DNA of 27,500 nt from Monoplex corrugatus. Its lineage: Eukaryota > Mollusca > Gastropoda > Littorinimorpha > Ranellidae. The stretch is from the NCBI GenBank assembly GCA_030674185.1, contig JAPXFY010000012.1, forward strand, positions 1,359,874 to 1,387,373, written 5' to 3'. The position numbers and the translations under genes are program-made. Shown piece by piece: positions 21,460-27,500 of this stretch (positions are counted from its first letter, which is position 1; each line of letters starts with the position of its first letter). The notes under the pieces were generated by a model. It searched no databases, had not been told where the DNA came from, and worked only from the letters and a program-made list of their open reading frames with translations.

Positions 21460-21763
21460 TTAACTCTTTGACTCCCGCACCCTATCCACCAACCGCAAAA
21501 ACTTAACCCTTTGACTCCCTGCACCTTATCCACCAACTGCAAAAACTTAACCCTTTGGCTCCCGCACCCTATCCACCAACCGCAAAAACTTAACCCTTTA
21601 ACTCCCGTACCCTATCCACCAACTGCAAAAACTTAACCCTTTGATTCCTGCACCCTATCCACCAACTGCAAAAACTTAACCCTTTGCCTCCCTCACCCTA
21701 CCCACCAACTGAAAAAACAACCCTTTGACTCCTGCACCCTATCCACCAGCTATCTGCAAAAAC
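21460..21763 (+). repeat. satellite of piggyBac-like left TIR units, 43-bp period, 7 copies
   Basis: Units read TTAACCCTTTGACTCC, then CGCACCCTATCCACCAACCG and CAAAAAC. TTAA lies at 21460, 21503, 21547, 21590, 21633 and 21676, is damaged near 21717, and returns at 21764 where the MITE begins. The orientation is opposite to the array at 16990-17788. The unit next to the MITE carries CCAGCTATCTGCAAAAAC, intermediate between the satellite spacer and the MITE inner TIR. Confidence 0.85.
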
Positions 21764-21802
21764 TTAACCCTTTGACTCCCCCACCCTATTCAGCAGCTTC
21801 CT

Positions 21803-21959
21803 GCAGTGAGGGGGAGTGAGAGGGAATGGGGGGAAGGTGTAGGAATTGTCGTCATACGTGACCTCCAGCCTGTCACTTCAGCACATTGTGCACGTGCACT
21901 AATGCTCTTGGACACTTCACACAGGGCAACCAGTGTGTGCTGTGCACTTCACTTCTCTC

Positions 21960-21965
<6 letters not shown>
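21803..21965 (+). repeat. core cassette copy B inside the MITE
   Basis: Near-identical partner of 18712-18885, about 3.1 kb downstream in the same orientation. It starts directly at the inner edge of the left TIR and leads into the TG block. Confidence 0.9.
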
Positions 21966-22023
<58 letters not shown>

Positions 22024-22235
22024 GTGTGTGTGATGTGTGTGTGTGTGTGTGTGTGTTGTGTGTGTATATGTGTGTGTGTGTGTTGTGTGTGTGTATTTGT
22101 GTGTGTGTGTTGTGTGTGTATGTGTGGTGTGAGTGTGTGTGTCTGTGTGTGTGTGTGTGTGTATCTCTGTGTGTGTGTGTGTGTGTGTGTGTTGTCTGTG
22201 TGTGTGTGTGTGTGTGTGTGTCTGTGTGTGTGTGT

Positions 22236-22274
<39 letters not shown>

Positions 22275-22440
22275 GTGTGTGTGTGTGTGTGTGTGTGTGT
22301 TGTGTGTGTGTGTGTGTGTGTGTGTGTTGTGTGTGTGTGTGGTGTGTGTTGTGTGTGTATGTGTGTGTGTCTGTGTCTGTCTGTGTGTCTGTCTGTGTGT
22401 TTGTCTGTGTCTGTCTGTGTGTCTGTGCCTGTGTCTGTGT

Positions 22441-22519
<79 letters not shown>

Positions 22520-22530
22520 TGTGTATGTCT
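21961..22530. repeat. (TG)n compound microsatellite inside the MITE
   Basis: About 570 bp of TG repeats with TTG, TCTG and TATG interruptions, ending at the right TIR. Long His/Thr or Cys/Val frames on both strands are artefacts. Confidence 0.95.
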
Positions 22531-22571
22531 GCAGGATTCTGGTGGACAAGGTGCAGGAGTGAAAGGGTTAA

Positions 22572-22925
22572 CAGAGCTGTGGACTCAGCATGTGATGTCC
22601 TGAGTTCACTCCCAGCACACAGCACAACACAAGACCTGAACTGTTCGCTGTGTGTCTTCATTAATCAGTGTATCACATATTGTGCTTGTGTTTTCACAGC
22701 TCTGTATTTCAAGGTTTTCCTTCTCTTCTCGCCCCCGTCCACCCCTCCTCTCCCCGTCATTCACTTTCACTTCAAGGTCTTGCCTAAGCATGGTGTTTTG
22801 AGCTGACTTAAGGGTTTGCCAAGAAACTGCTCGATGATTTATGTCCAGCGTATATGGATTTGAATACAATTTTAAAAAAATCACATTCCATACCCAATCC
22901 TGACGAGAAAAAACAACAACAACAA
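22572..22925. other. unassigned sequence
   Basis: No gene is recognised. The segment ends in AACAACAACAACAAAT leading into an AAT repeat. A GAGTTCACTCCC stretch near 22602 only weakly resembles a B box. Confidence 0.4.
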
Positions 22926-23000
22926 CAAATAATAATAATAATAATATATTTTATTTATATAGCGCAAAATCTTGACAAAATCAAATCTAAGCGCTGAGCG
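22926..23000 (-). mobile_element. LINE/SINE 3' tail box, copy 1
   Basis: On the minus strand, AGCGCTTAGATTTGATTTTG, then TCAAGATTTTGCGC and TATATAAATAAAATAT, ends in (ATT)n. The GCGC-TATATAAATAAAA-(ATT)n form is the familiar 3' end shared by many metazoan CR1/L2-like LINEs and their SINEs. Only the tail is recognisable. Upstream (higher coordinates) it is replaced by ATAC repeats. Confidence 0.5.
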
Positions 23001-23268
23001 TATACATGCATACATACCTACATACATATGAGCGTATACATGCATACATACATGCTTACATACTTACATACATAAATCTAAGCTGAGCGTATACATGCAT
23101 ACATACCTACATACATATGAGCGTATACATGCATACATACATGCTTACATACTTACATACATAAATCTAAGCTGAGCGTATACATGCATACATACATACA
23201 TAAATCTAAGCGTATACATACATACATACATACATACATACATACATACATACGTACGCACATGCATA
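22983..23268. repeat. ATAC-rich tandem repeat, about 90-bp unit then (ATAC)n
   Basis: AAATCTAAGC-GAGCGTATACATGC recurs at about 22983, 23074 and 23163, with CATACATACCTACATACATA and ACTTACATACAT between. It then collapses into plain (CATA)n from about 23210. The first unit overlaps the tail box, so the array seems to have grown out of that box. Confidence 0.8.
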
Positions 23269-23330
23269 CATAATAATTACAATATTTATATAGCGCAAAT
23301 CTCGACAAAATCAAATCCAAGCGCCGAAAA
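23269..23330 (-). mobile_element. LINE/SINE 3' tail box, copy 2
   Basis: The second copy has the same box (GCGCTTGGATTTGATTTTGT on minus with GGCGC in place of AGCGC, then CGAGATTTGCGC, then TATATAAATATTG) and a short (ATT) tail. It is about 340 bp from copy 1 and in the same orientation. A (CA)n block follows at 23331-23408. Confidence 0.5.
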
Positions 23331-23352
23331 GACACACACGCACACACGCACG

Positions 23353-23408
<56 letters not shown>
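23331..23408. repeat. (CA)n microsatellite
   Basis: About 78 bp of CA repeats with early ACGC interruptions. Confidence 0.95.
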
Positions 23409-23410
<2 letters not shown>

Positions 23411-23755
23411 CATGGCCACAAATGGGGAGAAAAGAATAAAAGCAATAAAAGCAAGAATAAAACCAATGGAAAACCACAGAGAGCACATCATATACAATTA
23501 TATATTAAAACAAAGTGATTCCCCTCCGAAACAAACAAACAAACAAAAACAAGCACGATTACCCTATGGCGCCTTTGATTCAAGTTGTTTGGACATAACA
23601 TACGTTTTGTTCTGTTTTCCATCTGTCGGCATTTTACTGTCATGTGTTTTGTGAGGAGATTGAGGAGACTGTCAGCTGTTAACGGGAAGATCTGGTGGGG
23701 AGAAATGTGTGGTGTCCATGTCTCCTTCATGCAGGATACGATCAAGGACCTAATT
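23409..23755. other. unassigned sequence
   Basis: No recognisable gene. It contains (AAAC)n-like runs at 23531-23547. Open frames entering from the neighbouring polypyrimidine tract are not supported. Confidence 0.45.
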
Positions 23756-24690
23756 GTTGTCCTAATTTTTGTTCTTGTTGTTGTTCTTGTTGTTGTTGTT
23801 GTTGTTGTTGTTGTTTTCTTCTTCTTCTTCTTCTTCTTCTTCTTCTTTCTTCTTCTTCTTCTTCTTCTTCTTTCTCTTCTTCTTCTTCTTCTTCTTCTTC
23901 TTCTTTTCTTTCTTTTCTTGTTCTTGTTCTTGTTCTTGTTCTTGTTCTTGTTCTTTTCTTCCTCTTTCTTCTTCTCTTTTCTTCTTTCTTTTTCTTCTTC
24001 TTCTTGTTCTTCTTGTTTCTTCTTGTTCTTCTTGTTCTTCTTTTGTTCTTCTTGTTCTTGTTTCTTTTCTTCTTCTTCTTCTTCTTTTCTTCTTCTTCTT
24101 CTTCTTCTTCTTCTTTTCTTCTTCTTCTTTCTTCTTGTTCTTGCTCTTCTTCTTGTTCTTCTTCTTTGTTCTTCTGGTTCTTCTTGTTCTTCTTGTTCTT
24201 CTTGTTCTTTCTTGTTCTTCTTCTTATTCTTCTTCTTGTTCTTGTTCTTGTTCTTGTTCTTGTTCTTGTTCTTCTTCTTGTTCTTTTCTTGTTCTTGTTC
24301 TTGTTCTTCTTCTTCTTCTTCTTCTTCTTCTTCTTCTTCTTCTTCTTCTTCTTCTTCTTCTTCTTCTTCTTCTTCTTCTTCTTCTTCTTCTTCTTCTTCT
24401 TCTTCTTCTTCTTCTTCTTCTTCGTCTTCTTCTCCTCCTCTTCTTCGCAATTTCTTCTTCTTCTTCTTCTTCTTCTTCTTCTTCTTCTTCGCAATTCTTC
24501 TTCTTCTTCTTCTTCTTTTCTTCTTCTTCTTCTTCTTCTTCTTCTTCTTCTTCTTCTTCTTCTTCTTCTTCTTCTTCTTCTTCTCTCTTCTTCTTCTTCT
24601 TCTTCTCCTTTTTTCCTCCTCTTCCTCCTCCTCTTCCTTCTTCTTCAGCGTCATTATCATCACTATTCTCATTTTTTTCTTCTTCTCCCT
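23756..24690. repeat. polypyrimidine (TTC/TTG)n tract with uninterrupted (TTC)40
   Basis: About 0.9 kb in which the plus strand is nearly all T and C with periodic G (TTG at 23768-23813, TTCTTG at several places). The longest pure run is 40 TTC units at 24304-24423, then shorter runs separated by GCAATT or TCGTC. The minus strand reads as poly-Glu, poly-Lys or poly-Arg in its three frames, which is not a gene. Long GAA/TTC runs form intramolecular triplexes. Confidence 0.95.
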
Positions 24691-24877
24691 TACCTCTTTC
24701 AAAAGTAATTGAGGCACTTCACTAATGAACTGTTAATCAGATTCCTCCAGCTCTGCCAGTTGTGTGGCAAAGCCTGGGTCTCTGCCAACAGTTTCTCTGT
24801 CCATTCAGCAATGTAGTCAGTCCATCGTTTTGTGTTTTTCCTGTCTTCCCATCTGTCTTCCTCCCTCCACAATTCCC
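24691..24877. other. spacer with one stray minisatellite-4-like monomer
   Basis: Mostly unassigned. At about 24797-24825, CTGTCCATTCAGCAATGTAG, then TCAGTCCATC, matches the minisatellite 4 unit (CTGGTCCATACAGCAATGTTGTCAGTCCATC split across two units) with few differences, 9.4 kb from that array. Confidence 0.55.
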
Positions 24878-27031
24878 TGGAGGACTGATTTATCAAAGCC
24901 ACTGGATCTTGTTACATGGCTATACCTGGAGGACTGATTTATCAAGGCCACTGGATCTTGTTACATGGCTATACCTGGAGGACTGATTTATCAAGGCCAC
25001 TGGATCTTGTTACATGGCTATACCTGGAGGACTGATTTATCAAGGCCACAGGATCTTGTTACATGGCTATACCTGGAGGACTGATTTATCAAGGCCACTG
25101 GATCTTGTTACATGGCCATACCTGGAGGACTGATTTATCAAGGCCACTGGATCTTGTTACATGGCTATACCTGGATGACTGATTTATCAAGGCCACTGGA
25201 TCTTGTTACATGGCCATACCTGGAGGACTGATTTATCAAGGCCACTGGATCTTGTTACATGGCTATACCTGGAGGACTGATTTATCAAGGCCACTGGATC
25301 TTGTTACATGGCTATACCTGGAGGACTGATTTATCAAGGCCACTGGATCTTGTTACATGGCTATACCTGGAGGACTGATTTATCAAGGCCACTGGATCTT
25401 GTTACATGGCCATATCTGGAGGACTGATTTATCAAGGCCACTGGATCTTGTTACATGGCCATACCTGGAGGACTGATTTATCAAGGCCACTGGATCTTGT
25501 TACATGGCCATACCTGGAGGACTGATTTAACAAGGCCACTGGATCTTGTTACATGGCCATACCTGCAGGACTGATTCATCAAGGTCACTGGATCTTGTTA
25601 CATGGCCATACCTGGAGGACTGATTCATCAAGGTCACTGGATCGTGTTACATGGCCATACCTGGAGAAATGATTTAACAAGGCCACTGGATCTTGTTACA
25701 TGGCCATCCTGGAGGACTGATTTAACAAGGCCACTGGATCCTGTTACATGGCCAATACCTGGAGGACTGATTTAACAAGGCCACTGGATCTTGTTACATG
25801 GCCATACCTGAAGGACTGATGTATCAAGGCCACTGGATCTTGTTACATGGCCATACCTGAGAAATGATTTAACAAGGCCACTGGATCTTGTTACATGGCC
25901 ATACCTGGAGAAATGATTTATCAAGGCCCCTGGATCTTGTTACATGGCCATACCTGGAGGACTTATTCAGCAATGCCATTGGATCTTGTTACATGACCAT
26001 ACCTGGAGAAATGATTTATCAAGGCCATTGGATCTTGTTACATGGCCATACCTGGAGAAATGATTTATCAAGGCCACTGTATCTTGTTACATGGCCATAC
26101 CTGGAGAAATGATTTATCAAGGCCATTGGATCTTGTTACATGGCCATACCTGGAGAAATGATTTATCAAGGCCACTGGATCTTGTTACATGGCCATACCT
26201 GGAGGACTGATGTATCAAGGCCACTGGATCTTGTTACATGGCCATACCTGGAGGACTGATTTATCAAGGCCACTGTATCTTGTTACATGGCCATACCTGG
26301 AGGACTGATTCAGCAATGCCATTGGATCTGTTACATGGCCATACCTGGACGACTGATTTATCAAGGCCACTGGATCTTGTTACATGGCTATACCTGGATG
26401 ACTGATTCATCAAGGCCACTGGATCTTGTTACATGGCCATACCTGGAGGACTGATTCATCAAGGCCACTGGATCTTGTTACATGGCCATACCTGGAGGAC
26501 TGATTTATCAAGGCCACTGGATCTTGTTACATGGCCATACCTGGAGGACTGATTCATCAAGGTCACTGGATCTTGTTACATGGCCAAACCTGGAGGATTG
26601 ATGTAGCAAGGCCACTGGATCTTGTTACATGGCCATACCTGGAGGACTGATTCATCAAGGCCACTGGATCTTGTTACATGGCCAAACCTGGAGGATTGAT
26701 GTAGCAAGGCCACTGGATCTTGTTACATGGCCATACCTGGAGGACTGATTCATCAAGGCCACTGGATCTTGTTACATGGCCATACCTGGAGGATTGATGT
26801 ATCAAGGCCACTGGATCTTGTTACATGGCCATACCTGCAGGACTGATTCATCAAGGTCACTGGATCTTGTTAAAAGGCCATACCTGGAGGACTGATTTAT
26901 CAAGGTCACTGGATCTTGTTACATGGCCATACCTGGAGGACTGATTTATCAAGGTCACTGGATTTTGTTACATGGCCATACCTGGAGGACTGATTTATCA
27001 AGGTCACTGGATCTTGTTACATGGCCATACC
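24878..27031. repeat. minisatellite 5, 49-bp unit, about 44 copies
   Basis: Head-to-tail units contain CTGGAGGACTGATTTATCAA, GGCCACTGGATCTTGTTACA and TGGCCATAC. Variants are regional. GGCTATACC dominates before about 25380 and GGCCATACC after. GAGAAATGATTTA units cluster at 25650-26160, and TTCATC/AAACCTGG units at 26400-26870. The first unit has AAAGCC and the last breaks off at CCATACCAACG. Confidence 0.95.
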
Positions 27032-27133
27032 AACGTAGTTTTCTTTTTTTAACAGAAGTCAGCAGATCTTCATATGGTCCAGTGTTATATTTGATGGTTT
27101 GGGTGTTGTTGTAACATTGTTATGGTGCGTGTT

Positions 27134-27500
27134 GTGATATGATCAATGTGTTAGTGGGTGTACTTGTTCATTGGTGATATGGTCAGTGTGTTAGTGGGTG
27201 TACTTGTTCATTGGTGATATGGTCAGTGTGTAGTGGGTGTACTTGTTCATTGGTGATATGGTCAGTGTGTCAGTGGGTGTACTTGTTCATTGGTGATATG
27301 GTCAGTGTGTAGTGGGTGTACTTGTTCATTGGTGATATGGTCAGTGTGTCATGGGTGTACTTGTTCATTGGTGATATGTCAGTGTGTCAGTGGGTGTACT
27401 TGTTCATTGGTGATATGGTCAGTGTGTCAGTGGGTGTACTTGTTCATTGGTGATATGATCAGTGTGTCAGTGGGTGTACTTGTTCATTGGTGATATGATC
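27134..27500. repeat. minisatellite 6, 40-bp unit, at least 9 copies, truncated by window end
   Basis: Units contain GTGATATGGTCAGTGTGTCA and GTGGGTGTACTTGTTCATTG, with 1-2-bp deletions (TGTAGTGGG, TGTCATGGG, ATATGTCAG). The array continues past the window. The open frame in it is a repeat artefact. Confidence 0.95.

Larger units (their letters stand above)
21764..22571 (+). mobile_element. piggyBac-like MITE, 808 bp including TTAA at both ends
   Basis: The left end 21764-21806 and the inverse of the right end 22529-22571 match at 34 of 43 positions. Both start with TTAACCCTTT and end with CCTGCAG. TTAA target sites, a CCC start and a CCCTTTG-type TIR are the hallmarks of piggyBac-superfamily ends. 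The interior is core cassette B followed by a long TG block, with no transposase, so it is a non-autonomous element that would need a transposase from elsewhere. Its outer left flank is the 7-copy array of its own left end, so the exact original left boundary is ambiguous. Confidence 0.75.

Noticed and set aside
22575..22625. Possible tRNA or SINE B box (GAGTTCACTCCC)
   Set aside because: The match is poor, no A box lies at proper distance, and no cloverleaf can be formed by eye.
23488..24725. Long poly-Glu/Lys/Arg and poly-Phe/Leu/Ser frames
   Set aside because: They are forced by the (TTC)n tract on both strands.

Overview
The window looks like repeat-dense, non-genic DNA from a marine invertebrate, most likely a mollusc and plausibly a gastropod. 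That assignment is an inference. It rests on trinucleotide-tailed LINE ends, tRNA-derived SINE-like copies, GCGC-TATATAAAT-type 3' tails, very long CA/TG blocks and many minisatellites. I see no host protein-coding gene, no rRNA and no functional tRNA. All credible protein homology belongs to retrotransposons.

Layout. 1-810: a tRNA-derived SINE-like copy (minus) and unassigned DNA. 808-5471: three different minisatellites in direct contact (50-, 26- and 71-bp units). 5472-6000: a weak second SINE candidate and degenerate trinucleotide repeats. About 6001-9720 (minus): a nearly complete non-LTR retrotransposon of the restriction-like-endonuclease (REL) type. It has an N-terminal zinc finger, a reverse transcriptase with an FMDD active site, a CCHC knuckle and RHN/PD-X14-E endonuclease motifs, and is broken only by two frameshifts. 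9957-10190: a 3' end of a second LINE family (minus). 10241-15390: a 5.1-kb minisatellite with 32/36-bp units that contains a 1.74-kb higher-order tandem duplication. 15925-16470: a 5'-truncated LINE fragment of the same second family, with a (TGA)23 tail and a probable target-site duplication.

16.87-22.57 kb is the most unusual part. A motif reading TTAA-CCCTTTGACTCC, which has the form of a piggyBac-type terminal inverted repeat (TIR) with its TTAA target site, occurs in three settings: as the two ends of an 808-bp MITE (21764-22571), as a tandem array of left-end units abutting it (21460-21763), and as an array of about 18 right-end units (16990-17788). Between these lie (CA)n and (TG)n blocks, a core cassette almost identical to the MITE interior, an imperfect TGACCTTGA repeat and a 0.9-kb tetranucleotide block.

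22.57-27.5 kb: two LINE/SINE-type 3' tail boxes, ATAC and CA microsatellites, a 0.9-kb polypyrimidine tract with an uninterrupted (TTC)40, a 49-bp minisatellite (24878-27031) and a 40-bp minisatellite that runs off the window end. Minisatellite and TIR-satellite arrays together make up about half the window. Many long open frames in these arrays are products of repeat periodicity and are not annotated as genes. Frequent 1-bp length differences between monomers may be real or may be long-read indel errors.
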